A DNA stretch of 23,749 bases from Nanobdellota archaeon. GTDB lineage: Archaea > Nanobdellota > Nanobdellia > Parvarchaeales > Parvarchaeaceae. This document shows, piece by piece, positions 6,184 to 13,792 of this stretch. The position numbers and the translations under genes are program-made. How positions within the stretch are numbered: the stretch's first letter is position 1; every line of letters begins with the position of its first letter. Under the pieces are notes generated by a model that ran no database searches, was not told where the DNA came from, and worked only from the letters and a program-made list of their open reading frames with translations. Where the stretch lies: assembly GCA_021818665.1 (NCBI GenBank), contig JAKATQ010000012.1, positions 1 through 23,749 on the forward strand. Reading direction: 5' to 3'.

Positions 6184-7103
6184 TGGAAAGCGGCATCCTA
6201 CTCACTATAGTTTTCCTGATCCTAGCCGTGATAGCAGGGATCATCCTGATAGTCTTCGGCATCTCGTTCATTTCCGCTGGCTCGGCCCTAAACTTCGGTT
6301 TCAAGTGCTATTTCGCTTTCGCTGAGTACAATGTACTGGGGTATCTTAACGGGATAAACACGCTGGCTTCGACGTTCCTCGCCGGAGTGCCTTTCGGGAC
6401 TCCTCCGAGCGCGACTGGGGTGCAGACGGGTTGCGCACAGAGCAGCAACCTTAACGGAGGGAGCGTAGCGCAGTTCGGCCAGCAGATATACGCCAAGGCG
6501 GCGTCTTGTTACAATCTTTTCCAGGGGTCTAATACGGGGGCCGGGCAGTCTATACTGAATAACCTTAATTCTAACGGGTTCTTCCAGTGTTATTCCGGTA
6601 CCGTTCTCAACTCGGAGACTACACAGCTCACGAATTACAGCGACATAATAAATTATATTGACACGAGCTATCCAAACACCGGTGGGCAATTGCAAATAGT
6701 CTTTATAACCAACGGCAGCAATGGGATCGCGGACTATGTCAGACCGTCGGCAAAGATATTCAACGATTCGAGATACGTGATACAATACTTCGGCTTTTCG
6801 GGAAGCCTGCCGAATTCTCAAAACTGCACGCTTACTTTCTCGGCGCAGTGCGGCTATGTCTCGCAATACGACCAACCCGACGCCGCCCAAGGGTGCTCTT
6901 ACCAGAACGAAAGCGTTATCCAGGCCGCATATCCCGTAAGCTCCCTTGTGAACAGCAACCCCAACCAGGAGAATCCGCCTACTAACGCCAAAATAGAGCA
7001 GTGCGGGAACTATAACGTGGCCTTCTGCGGGATCCTCCTAAACAGCATGCTTATAGGCCAGAACCGGGTTTTCGTCTGCATAACAAACCAGACGCTCGGC
7101 TAG
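6183..7103 (+). CDS. Cysteine-rich anchored extracytoplasmic protein, paralogue of the next gene (locus A)
   Basis: The 306-residue protein starts with a long hydrophobic segment (about residues 5-35) followed by an ectodomain with 10 cysteines and sequons such as NYS, NGS, NDS, NES and NQT. Its C-terminus GQNRVFVCITNQ matches GRNQLYVCAVTS at the end of the 525-residue protein encoded next. The middle segment around SDIINYIDTSY aligns with KDLTNYLQTSTY in that protein, so I infer that the two are paralogues of different size. No enzymatic motif is visible. The start ATG overlaps the TGA of the minipilin-like gene, so the two are translationally coupled. Likely a disulfide-bonded surface protein. 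Confidence 0.75.
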   Translation: MESGILLTIVFLILAVIAGIILIVFGISFISAGSALNFGFKCYFAFAEYNVLGYLNGINTLASTFLAGVPFGTPPSATGVQTGCAQSSNLNGGSVAQFGQQIYAKAASCYNLFQGSNTGAGQSILNNLNSNGFFQCYSGTVLNSETTQLTNYSDIINYIDTSYPNTGGQLQIVFITNGSNGIADYVRPSAKIFNDSRYVIQYFGFSGSLPNSQNCTLTFSAQCGYVSQYDQPDAAQGCSYQNESVIQAAYPVSSLVNSNPNQENPPTNAKIEQCGNYNVAFCGILLNSMLIGQNRVFVCITNQTLG

Positions 7104-7109
7104 CGCATC

Positions 7110-7120
7110 GTTATATATTA
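7110..7120 (+). promoter_or_regulatory. TATA-like box for the 525-aa cysteine-rich gene
   Basis: GTTATATATTA is centred about 26 nt upstream of the ATG at 7141. The 37-nt gap after the previous stop therefore holds a separate promoter, so locus A may be two transcription units. Confidence 0.6.
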
Positions 7121-7140
7121 GATAAAAATTACATTTACCT

Positions 7141-8718
7141 ATGGCGGAGACTGCTGGTGAAACTGTCATATTTCTGGTGCTGTCCGTTATTTTCATCCTA
7201 GTAATAGTGCTGGTATTCGCTTATTTCCTGCTTTTCGGGTTCGGCTTTTCAAATGCTTCCACGTGTTATGGAAGTTCGCAGATAAGGAACTTTTTCTACA
7301 ACAGCCTGTGCGTCACCCAGTATTTCTGCATAGCCGACACTCTAGAGGGGCTGGGAGTCCTCCCGCCGTTGCTCGGCTGTTCGCCGCTGGCGCAGTCCTA
7401 CGGGGCGACCAGCACGACTGGGCAGATATTTTCCGGCGTAACGCTGGACCTGGCGCAGTGCTGGTACCAGTACGGGGCGAGCAGCAATCTGAACGTCATA
7501 GATGGGAACGGACAGCTGTGCGGAGTCATAAACGTGGACACAAACCAGAACATCACGATAAAAGACTTGACAAATTATCTTCAGACGTCTACTTACGCCC
7601 AGAAGATAAGCTGCATAAACCACACCGCCGTGCAATCCTGCCCGGGCTTCGCACCCAACCCGAACCAGAACTGGTCCTGTGACCTCTCCGACAGCGCTTA
7701 TTGCCAGTTGACGACTTTCAACTACTTCCAATGCCAAGATCAGCGGGGATACGTGCCTACTCCGCAGGGATATCAGCTTGACAACATATTCCTGGACAAC
7801 CCAAATACGAAGACCAACGCTCTTGACAACCTTACGGGTGCACTGTGCCAATCGGCGTTCGGCTGCTACTTTAATACGGCTACCGGAAACTGTACCAACA
7901 CCAGCTCAAATATGCAGCTGGCGATAAAGAGCTCAAACAGTTGTTTCCAGTCATTTCAGGATTTCTGCAAGACGTACCCCAACGGGAACCAAAATTGCAC
8001 AGTCGCCTACGATCCGACAGACGATTTCTTCACGCAGCCGCAAGGTTGCACCCTAACGGAGCCGGTAAAACCGACTTCAGTGGTCAATATCTCGTACGCT
8101 GATTACTTATCGCCTGGCACTAACCTGATATTCAGCTACAAGAACAAGACCGCGACGTCCGGGGCTAATCAGACCGGATATCTTCTTTCCCCATACGCGA
8201 ACCTCAGCATAAGCCACTCTCAGCTCTACTTCGTTTACCTAAACACGTTCGCCGGAACGCCGTACCCGCCGAATCTGGTAGGCCTGCCATCTGAATGCGC
8301 ACCGGTTAGCTTCTTCAACAATTACCCTAACAGCGCGATACAGGACCAGTGCACCCGCGCCCTCATATCCTATGGGATTATCGGCGCCGCGGCTGGCCTG
8401 AAGGAGAACCTCATCAGCACTCCAAAAGGCGTGATGATCCTCGGTGGAACGTTTGCGGCTGGATACGCCTACGGAGTCTGCGAGTCGAACCAGTTCTGCA
8501 ATCGGGTAATAGACGGTAGCATCAATAACGCGGCTTCTGTCTCGCTCATAACGACGACGGGACTCGGGCAGTGCCTCAGCTCCATAGGGACGTGGATAGA
8601 CCAGCAAGGGACTTCTTTCCTTAACTCTTTCTCGCAAGTCTTCACCGGCCAGAACGCGGTCCAGAACCTTAACTTCCTCGGAAGGAACCAGCTTTATGTA
8701 TGCGCGGTGACGTCTTGA
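7141..8718 (+). CDS. Large cysteine-rich anchored extracytoplasmic protein (locus A)
   Basis: This is the largest locus A product (525 residues). A hydrophobic helix spans about residues 8-32, then a polar ectodomain carries 24 cysteines and about a dozen sequons (NAS, NIT, NHT, NWS, NLT, NCT and others). Cysteines are spread through residues about 40-285, with a gap of roughly 90 residues before the last six. A glycine/alanine-rich hydrophobic stretch (IIGAAAGLKENL...MILGGTFAAGYAYG) near residues 415-445 could be a second membrane-active segment. The C-terminus GRNQLYVCAV is shared with the preceding 306-residue protein. I know of no family with this layout. It overlaps the next gene by 19 nt. 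Confidence 0.75.
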   Translation: MAETAGETVIFLVLSVIFILVIVLVFAYFLLFGFGFSNASTCYGSSQIRNFFYNSLCVTQYFCIADTLEGLGVLPPLLGCSPLAQSYGATSTTGQIFSGVTLDLAQCWYQYGASSNLNVIDGNGQLCGVINVDTNQNITIKDLTNYLQTSTYAQKISCINHTAVQSCPGFAPNPNQNWSCDLSDSAYCQLTTFNYFQCQDQRGYVPTPQGYQLDNIFLDNPNTKTNALDNLTGALCQSAFGCYFNTATGNCTNTSSNMQLAIKSSNSCFQSFQDFCKTYPNGNQNCTVAYDPTDDFFTQPQGCTLTEPVKPTSVVNISYADYLSPGTNLIFSYKNKTATSGANQTGYLLSPYANLSISHSQLYFVYLNTFAGTPYPPNLVGLPSECAPVSFFNNYPNSAIQDQCTRALISYGIIGAAAGLKENLISTPKGVMILGGTFAAGYAYGVCESNQFCNRVIDGSINNAASVSLITTTGLGQCLSSIGTWIDQQGTSFLNSFSQVFTGQNAVQNLNFLGRNQLYVCAVTS

Positions 8719-9149
8719 AAGGTAAAAGAGGGTCGTCGGCCATAGAGAAAGTCGTAATAATAATCATACTTGTGGCGTTCGCAGTAATAGCTTTTGTTAT
8801 AGTCGCGTCGGTATTCCACTTCGCCCTGCCGTCCCTTGGCGGCGCCGGCACCGGCCTTGGAAACGCTCCTGCGAGATGCACTTTTTCCTGGACGGCTTAC
8901 ACCACTGCTTCCGGATGCCATTATAATGTGACCGCGGCGGACGGCACGCCTGGCATAGTCTACAGTGTATACAATTCTACCGCCGGCAGAATGGGGAGCT
9001 ATGTCGCCGGCTCGAGCGAATTCAATGCGGACGTATTCATATCCAACGGCGGCAGAGAGACGTATTACTGCAATACTACGGGCTACAACGGGTCTGGAGG
9101 AGTTCGCTATACCGCCGGCGGCCTTGATGCCGTCCCGCTTTCATGCTGA
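8700..9149 (+). CDS. Pilin-like secreted protein with KRGSSAIE head (locus A)
   Basis: The 149-residue protein begins MRGDVLKGKRGSSAIEKVV followed by about 24 hydrophobic residues. Cleavage after R-G would leave SSAIE, with glutamate at +5, as in class III signal peptides. The ectodomain has four cysteines in two nearby pairs, glycine-rich turns and sequons (NVT, NST, NTT, NGS). The ATG at 8700 lies inside the upstream gene, so the two are coupled; a later TTG (8715) is a possible alternative start closer to the signal. The 3' end overlaps the convergent helicase gene by 9 nt. Probably a pilin-like subunit or an anchored surface protein. Confidence 0.7.
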   Translation: MRGDVLKGKRGSSAIEKVVIIIILVAFAVIAFVIVASVFHFALPSLGGAGTGLGNAPARCTFSWTAYTTASGCHYNVTAADGTPGIVYSVYNSTAGRMGSYVAGSSEFNADVFISNGGRETYYCNTTGYNGSGGVRYTAGGLDAVPLSC

Positions 9150-10691
9150 GCCTGCACGATTACCGACGAAAGGCTTTAATGTGCCGTCCTGTTTTAGGTT
9201 GTCGGGGTTGTCTTTTATCTTGCGGATTAGCTTCCTCATCTTGTTCTCTTTGCGTTTTGCGACCCAGTTATATCCCTCATCGTTTGTGCCCTCTGTTATG
9301 AGGACGAACACTCTGCCGGCATTGAACCTTCCTACTCTGCCCCGGCGTTGTATGGATCGTATGGCGCTGGGGACGGTCTCATAGAACACGGCCAAATCCG
9401 CACCTTTTATCGACATGCCCTCTTCGCTGACGCTTGTCGATATCAGCACATTGTAGACCCCTGCTTCGAAGTCTTTTATGATGTTTATCTGCTCTTTCTG
9501 TGACAGGCCGCCTTTGTTTTGCCCAACGAACTTTACAGGCCTTATGTTTTCCATTCCTTTTATGTGGCTGAATATCACGTCTACCGTGTCGCGGTACTGA
9601 GTGAATATTATCGCGCGCTGATTGGGTTTTAGATTCTCAGATAAGATCCTTTTGATTTCTCCCAGCTTCGGGTGCTCCACTCCGCGGGACAGGCACTCCG
9701 CCGACGCCGAATAAAGGTCTTTTATCGCGGCTGAATTCGCTAATTCCTTGTCCGTCTTTGACGTCCCGGATTTTATTATCTTGTGCAGGAATTTATGGAA
9801 AGACTCGAGGTTCTGCGTGGAGAGCATGCCGGCTGCGTGATACAGTTTTAGCAATTTCGAGATGATTATTATACCGCGTATGGTGTAAAACGTCTTGTTC
9901 CCCGATAACATCTGCCTCTGAAGGTTTTTCTGCAGCATCAGTATAGTTGTCCTATTTATCCTGTTTACTGGAACGTTCTTCATAAGCCCTACGCCCTGCA
10001 ATGCGAGAGCCTGCTCCGATATCAGCGCCCTTACGCTTGAAAGCATATCTGACATCTCTTTCGGTAGTTTCACTAGCACTTCCTCCACCGTCTTCGACTT
10101 GATGTAAGGGGCTACGTCGGGGTCGTCCTCTCCCCTTATCTCAACATTGGTAATCGAAAGGTTCCCGCATATCGCATGTATCTTCTCGATGTCGGATGCC
10201 GGAGAGGCCGTCAGCGCCAATATGAGTGGGTGCGCGGACTTGTTCATGAACTCACCGGCTATCTTAACATAGGCATAGTTGCCTATAGCGTGATGGGCTT
10301 CGTCCACTATTAGAAGACTGAACTTAGAAAAGTCCACTGTACCGTCCAGCATATCGTGCTCGACGGTCTGAGGTGTCGCGAACACTACGTCCGCCCTGCT
10401 GTATATGTCGGCCCTCTTAACCTTGTCTATGTCGCCGCTTATCGCGCCTACAGCGGCTGTCGTTATGTGGGAGAAAGTTTTGCAGTGCTGGTTGACGAGC
10501 GGCTTTGTCGGAGCCACGAATAAGATCTTCGTGCCTGGATAAATTCCCAGTCTGTGGTCCGCCATGAGCGCGCTTATCATCGTCTTTCCTAGACCGGTCG
10601 GCAGCACTACGAGAGTATTTGCGCTCTTTGCGCTTTCAAAGATGTTTCGCTGGTATTCTCTTTCTTCTATCCTGTCGTTTTTAAGAAGCAT
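9141..10691 (-). CDS. Hef/FANCM-type SF2 helicase without a nuclease domain
   Basis: The 516-residue protein carries the helicase motifs in order: Walker A PTGLGKT (residues 31-37), APTKPL (motif Ia), DEAH (130-133), TAS (motif III), STSVSEEG (motif V) and QRRGRVGR (motif VI, about 448-455). The N-terminus REYQRNI...NTLVVLPTGLGKT and a helical insert between the two RecA domains are typical of archaeal Hef, which unwinds stalled forks and branched DNA. Full-length euryarchaeal Hef also has a C-terminal XPF-type nuclease plus HhH; here the protein ends shortly after motif VI with a basic tail. Start: I chose the ATG at 10691, which overlaps the TGA of the GINS gene, over an in-frame TTG 3 nt upstream. 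Confidence 0.88.
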   Translation of the reverse strand: MLLKNDRIEEREYQRNIFESAKSANTLVVLPTGLGKTMISALMADHRLGIYPGTKILFVAPTKPLVNQHCKTFSHITTAAVGAISGDIDKVKRADIYSRADVVFATPQTVEHDMLDGTVDFSKFSLLIVDEAHHAIGNYAYVKIAGEFMNKSAHPLILALTASPASDIEKIHAICGNLSITNVEIRGEDDPDVAPYIKSKTVEEVLVKLPKEMSDMLSSVRALISEQALALQGVGLMKNVPVNRINRTTILMLQKNLQRQMLSGNKTFYTIRGIIIISKLLKLYHAAGMLSTQNLESFHKFLHKIIKSGTSKTDKELANSAAIKDLYSASAECLSRGVEHPKLGEIKRILSENLKPNQRAIIFTQYRDTVDVIFSHIKGMENIRPVKFVGQNKGGLSQKEQINIIKDFEAGVYNVLISTSVSEEGMSIKGADLAVFYETVPSAIRSIQRRGRVGRFNAGRVFVLITEGTNDEGYNWVAKRKENKMRKLIRKIKDNPDNLKQDGTLKPFVGNRAGSA

Positions 10692-11263
10692 CAAGCACCG
10701 ATTGCTTTGCCGCTCTTTATGAGTATGTCAGCGACTTCCCTGTCGAGCTCTACTACCGATAGTACGGAGAATGGGCCGTAAGATTTGTCGTTGCGCCAAA
10801 CGAACCTTGGCACGTCCGACACTATCTTCACCACTACCTTGTCGCCGTCTTTCGATTCTTCCGGTTTGTTCTGTTCCTTTGGCGGTACATCGCGCATCTC
10901 TCTGAGCAGCTTTCCCTTGTAATCGTTGAACATCCTGGACAGATTGTCGAAAAGTACTATCTCCTGTGAAGTCATGTTGCCGCGCGCTCTCTCTATGTCG
11001 GCGCCGAATACGGCTATATTCGCTATCTTGTTGTTCCGGGTGTTTATTATCTGGTCGAGGGTGTTGAGCGCGTTCTTTATCTGTGCCGAGACCTCCTCCG
11101 CCCTTTTGGCATCGTTAGCCATCTTTGCTTCCTCGAAAAGTCTCTTGTTTATCGCTATGAAATCCTTCATGTCGGCTATGTTCTCGTCCGTGAGCTTCGT
11201 TAGGGTACGGTTGTCTTCCTGCTCTAGTCGCCGTATCCTTATGAATTCGCTGTAGGTTATCAT
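10691..11263 (-). CDS. GINS complex subunit (Gins15/51-like)
   Basis: The 190-residue protein has a helical N-terminal two-thirds (A domain) and a C-terminal small beta domain whose sequence VPRFVWRNDKSYGPFSVLSVVELDREVADILIKSGKA matches the archaeal GINS B-domain pattern (iP.Fvg.d...YGPf...d.v.lp...a.iLi..g.a). A-then-B order is that of Gins15/51 (Psf1/Sld5-like), part of the CMG replicative helicase with MCM and GINS-associated nuclease (Cdc45/RecJ). A linker rich in P, E, K and Q separates the domains. The stop overlaps the ATG of the Hef-like helicase, so the two fork proteins are translated as a pair. An AT-rich region at 11278-11302 is the likely promoter. Confidence 0.82.
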   Translation of the reverse strand: MITYSEFIRIRRLEQEDNRTLTKLTDENIADMKDFIAINKRLFEEAKMANDAKRAEEVSAQIKNALNTLDQIINTRNNKIANIAVFGADIERARGNMTSQEIVLFDNLSRMFNDYKGKLLREMRDVPPKEQNKPEESKDGDKVVVKIVSDVPRFVWRNDKSYGPFSVLSVVELDREVADILIKSGKAIGA

Positions 11264-11277
11264 AATTTTGTATATTA

Positions 11278-11302
11278 CCTTATAAATCGAGCAGCATAAA
11301 TA
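11278..11302 (-). promoter_or_regulatory. AT-rich promoter region of the GINS-helicase operon
   Basis: On the minus strand there are two candidate TATA boxes, CTATTTATGC (about 35 nt upstream of the ATG) and GATTTATAAGG (about 20 nt upstream). The first fits the usual spacing with a short leader better. It separates this operon from locus B. Confidence 0.45.
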
Positions 11303-11340
11303 GTTTATTTGGTTTGTCTTCTACGAGCGCCATTTTCCCG

Positions 11341-11520
11341 TTAACCACTGTTTCCAAGGACGGCTGACTGGAATCCGCCGAAAGCATTAGTTATGTCTTT
11401 TATTATGCTGTTTGGCCCGATAAAGATTATGTAAAGTATCACCAGCAGTATGCCGAGCGCTATGGCTATGATGTAGAATATCGTCGCCTCCGTCACGCCC
11501 TTTTTATTTTTTATCATCAT
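11341..11520 (-). CDS. Minipilin-like single-span protein 4 of locus B (59 aa)
   Basis: Reading from the ATG at 11520 gives 59 residues: MMIKNKKGVTEATIFYIIAI, continuing hydrophobic to about residue 34, then a short polar tail (GPNSIIKDITNAFGG...). The K-K-G, an acidic residue three positions later and a helix of about 22 hydrophobic residues resemble a class III signal peptide. A second ATG at 11517 would remove one residue. The gene begins 1 nt after the stop of the previous small gene and is the last of four in the operon. It is too short for a database family to be obvious; there are no cysteines. Its tight spacing and shared design with its neighbours support it. Confidence 0.7.
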   Translation of the reverse strand: MMIKNKKGVTEATIFYIIAIALGILLVILYIIFIGPNSIIKDITNAFGGFQSAVLGNSG

Positions 11521-11521
11521 A

Positions 11522-11668
11522 TCACCATGGTATCCCTGGGAATTTCGGCAATAACTTCGAAAGCGAGGATGGCGAGAATATCGTCAGGTAGACTATTATT
11601 ATGACGACGCCTATGATTACCATTATTATCAGCAGAAGGACGAAGTCAGAAACGCCCTTCTTATGCAT
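11522..11668 (-). CDS. Minipilin-like single-span protein 3 of locus B (48 aa)
   Basis: Reading from the ATG at 11668 gives 48 residues: MHKKGVSDFVLLLIIMVIIG, hydrophobic to about residue 30, then FSPSSLSKLLPKFPGIPW. It has the same K-K-G plus acidic residue plus helix plan as its neighbours, and is the shortest of the set, with a proline-rich tail. The start lies inside the upstream small gene (8-nt overlap) and the stop is 1 nt before the next start, so the four small genes are almost certainly co-translated. Function unknown. Confidence 0.7.
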   Translation of the reverse strand: MHKKGVSDFVLLLIIMVIIGVVIIIVYLTIFSPSSLSKLLPKFPGIPW

Positions 11669-11834
11669 AGTTACCACCGTTATAGCTCCCTCCTGCGCTT
11701 ATCAGAGAGTCAATCCAGCTGCTTATCTTGTACGGCGTGAATAGTTCCAGGAAAACTATCACTAGTATTATGCCCACTATGATTATGATGATGTACACCA
11801 ACACTCTGCCTTCTATCGCCCCTTTCCTGTCCAT
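11661..11834 (-). CDS. Minipilin-like single-span protein 2 of locus B (57 aa)
   Basis: Reading from the ATG at 11834 gives 57 residues: MDRKGAIEGRVLVYIIIIIV, hydrophobic to about residue 29, then a polar and aromatic tail rich in Gly, Ser, Tyr and Asn. The head is nearly the same as MDKRGLIEWR of the locus A protein at 6025-6183 (pattern MD[KR][KR]G-x-IE-x-R), which links the two loci. The ATG overlaps the TGA of the preceding gene (TGATG). Cleavage after G5 by a prepilin peptidase is possible, but the spacing of the acidic residue (+3) differs from classical pilins (+5). Confidence 0.72.
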   Translation of the reverse strand: MDRKGAIEGRVLVYIIIIIVGIILVIVFLELFTPYKISSWIDSLISAGGSYNGGNYA

Positions 11835-12007
11835 CAAGAGTTACCGAATAGCCAGCTGAACGATATCAAGCGGTATATCGCATTGCCTATGCTCCCGCCG
11901 CCAGACTGGAAATACACCGCTATTATTATTCCGACGACCAGTACTACTATCGCGAGTATTATTGCTATTATCTCCGTTATAGGCATCTCACCGCGCTTGT
12001 TCACCAT
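11834..12007 (-). CDS. Minipilin-like single-span protein 1 of locus B (57 aa)
   Basis: From the ATG at 12007 the product is MVNKRGEMPITEIIAIILAI..., 57 residues, with hydrophobic residues to about 32 and a short tail (FQSGGGSIGNAIYRLISFSW). A TTG at 12016 would add three residues and overlap the upstream stop; I prefer the ATG because it sits just before the K-R-G head. It follows the 586-residue gene after 5 nt and its TGA overlaps the ATG of the next small gene. The signal resembles class III peptides (KRG, then glutamate, then helix). It is the first of four consecutive small membrane proteins. Confidence 0.75.
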   Translation of the reverse strand: MVNKRGEMPITEIIAIILAIVVLVVGIIIAVYFQSGGGSIGNAIYRLISFSWLFGNS

Positions 12008-12012
12008 ATAGG

Positions 12013-13773
12013 TCAAAACATGTCAAATTTCTGCAGAGGAGTCAAAAACCTGGCCCTTCTCTTGAATTCCTCGTATATGGTCGAGGCGTCGTTGCTACTC
12101 ACGAACAACCCTATCGACAGCGCATCGCGCATCCTCTCGTGGTGGAAAAAACGGTTTGATATGGCGATCTCGTACAGCACCGGATCGAACTGCGGTCTCT
12201 GCACGCCGCCGCCAGCCACCGACAGCGAACGGTTTATACCGAGAAGGTCGTCTTTGAACGAATTGTATATGTCCATAAGCGCGAAACTTGACGATTTCTT
12301 CTCCACGTTCTTGTCTTTATTTTCCGCTTCTGTTAGGTATTTGTCTAGGTCTTTCTTTATGGCATAAAGCGAATTTCTGGCAACGACGTCGACACCCTCG
12401 AAAACTGTCTTTTGTATGTTGGCTTCCTGCGCCTTCCTGAATAGCAGCCACTCTTCTAGCGTGAAACAGTACGGGGCTATCTTGATGTCGAGCGTGCCTT
12501 CGTACTGCACCATCCCTCCAGGGTTCTGTGGAAACATAGGTTCTTCCTTGCCAGACTGTCCTGTTATCTTGGGAAAGAACTGTTTTTCTCTGAAGCCGAA
12601 AGTCACTTCCATCGCGGCTATCACTTTCGGCCCATATTTCCTTATGCGATCCCTTATGAACGTCCTGCTGTCCTCGCTGTGCCCGCGCGTCAGAAGCGCG
12701 CCCGACTCGCTCTTAAGCGTCGCCGATACGGGCATCTCGATGCCTTTGTTATTGAACACCTTTTTGTATCCCACCTCGTACTCGCCGCGGTATATCTCTT
12801 TGAAACCCATTACATTGAGCGTGAATATTGAAGATTCGAATATGTCGGCCATCTTCGTGGATCCCATATAACTTGCAGCGGTCTGCGGCTTCGTCAGGTT
12901 TATCCTCTTTAACATGGTAAGATACTGGCTGGCCCACTCGACATAAAGATTGTAGGAGCCCACTTGGCTTTTCAGGTACCCCAAAAGCAGATTGCGCCTG
13001 CTCCGAAGGTCGCCATCATTTATCTTCTTCCACTCTTCGTATTCTATGTACCTGTTCTTCAGTATGTTCTTGTACTGCTCGTTCCTCTGCATGTTGCCTA
13101 TGTCCCTTAAGCTCTTGGCGGCGTAGAAAGCCCCTACAAGGTCCGCGAATGCCGCACCGCCCTGCCCCTGTACCGGTGCTCCGGAGAGCCTTACCAGACT
13201 CGCTCCGCCTTTCCTTGCGTCGACGTTGTCGACGAATATTCTCTTCAGCGCAAGCTCTGCGGCCTCTTTTTTCTCGGGGGCGCTGGATTTCATAAGATCA
13301 TAAAAGGCTAAGTTGCGGTCGAGCTCCTTAAGCTCGTATATCAGGCTTATTATTGACTTAAGGACCTGATTCACGTTGCCCAGCAGGTTCATCGTCCTGT
13401 CCTCCAGATTCCTCCTCTTCTCAAACAGCAGAGTCATTATCCCGGATAGCGCCGACGGGTCTATGGACTCCATCATCTTGAGTTTGCTGTAGCCGAAGAA
13501 AGTGAGCTCCTGCATCAGCGAATTATATTCCGGCTGAAACTGATAACGTTTAGACAGGTCCATGGAAAGCATAAAACCCTTTTGGGTCCCGAGAAGGCCG
13601 TTGTACGGCAGCCTCTTGTTCCGTGCGAACCTGAAATCTATGTCTCCCCTGTAATGACTGTACATGCCGGCGGCCCTTCCACGCAGCTCGGCCAGCCACT
13701 CGTTTATGTCCTTAATGTTGCTCTTTGGGCCTAAGAAGCCATCCGTTACCCTCTTAAGCTGCATCATGTCCAT
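12013..13773 (-). CDS. Unrecognised 586-aa cytoplasmic protein heading the minipilin operon (locus B)
   Basis: I cannot place this protein in any family. It has no transmembrane segment or signal peptide and looks cytoplasmic. The N-terminal half (to about residue 330) appears mostly helical with charged heptad-like stretches (for example LKSIISLIYELKELDRN). A central region (about 330-450) has beta-like segments with many aromatics, and the C-terminal region is helical again and ends LTPLQKFDMF. No nucleotide-binding or catalytic motif stands out. Start: a TTG at 13821 would lie upstream of the TATA-like box at 13793-13804, so I chose the ATG at 13773, 25 nt downstream of that box. Being first in an operon with four single-span proteins suggests a cytoplasmic partner or assembly factor for them (inference). 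Confidence 0.8.
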   Translation of the reverse strand: MDMMQLKRVTDGFLGPKSNIKDINEWLAELRGRAAGMYSHYRGDIDFRFARNKRLPYNGLLGTQKGFMLSMDLSKRYQFQPEYNSLMQELTFFGYSKLKMMESIDPSALSGIMTLLFEKRRNLEDRTMNLLGNVNQVLKSIISLIYELKELDRNLAFYDLMKSSAPEKKEAAELALKRIFVDNVDARKGGASLVRLSGAPVQGQGGAAFADLVGAFYAAKSLRDIGNMQRNEQYKNILKNRYIEYEEWKKINDGDLRSRRNLLLGYLKSQVGSYNLYVEWASQYLTMLKRINLTKPQTAASYMGSTKMADIFESSIFTLNVMGFKEIYRGEYEVGYKKVFNNKGIEMPVSATLKSESGALLTRGHSEDSRTFIRDRIRKYGPKVIAAMEVTFGFREKQFFPKITGQSGKEEPMFPQNPGGMVQYEGTLDIKIAPYCFTLEEWLLFRKAQEANIQKTVFEGVDVVARNSLYAIKKDLDKYLTEAENKDKNVEKKSSSFALMDIYNSFKDDLLGINRSLSVAGGGVQRPQFDPVLYEIAISNRFFHHERMRDALSIGLFVSSNDASTIYEEFKRRARFLTPLQKFDMF

Positions 13774-13792
13774 ATGCTTATTTGGAAGCCGA

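Noticed and set aside
11834..12016. TTG start at 12016 for the first minipilin-like protein
   Set aside because: The ATG at 12007 is closer to the KRG head and avoids overlapping the upstream stop.
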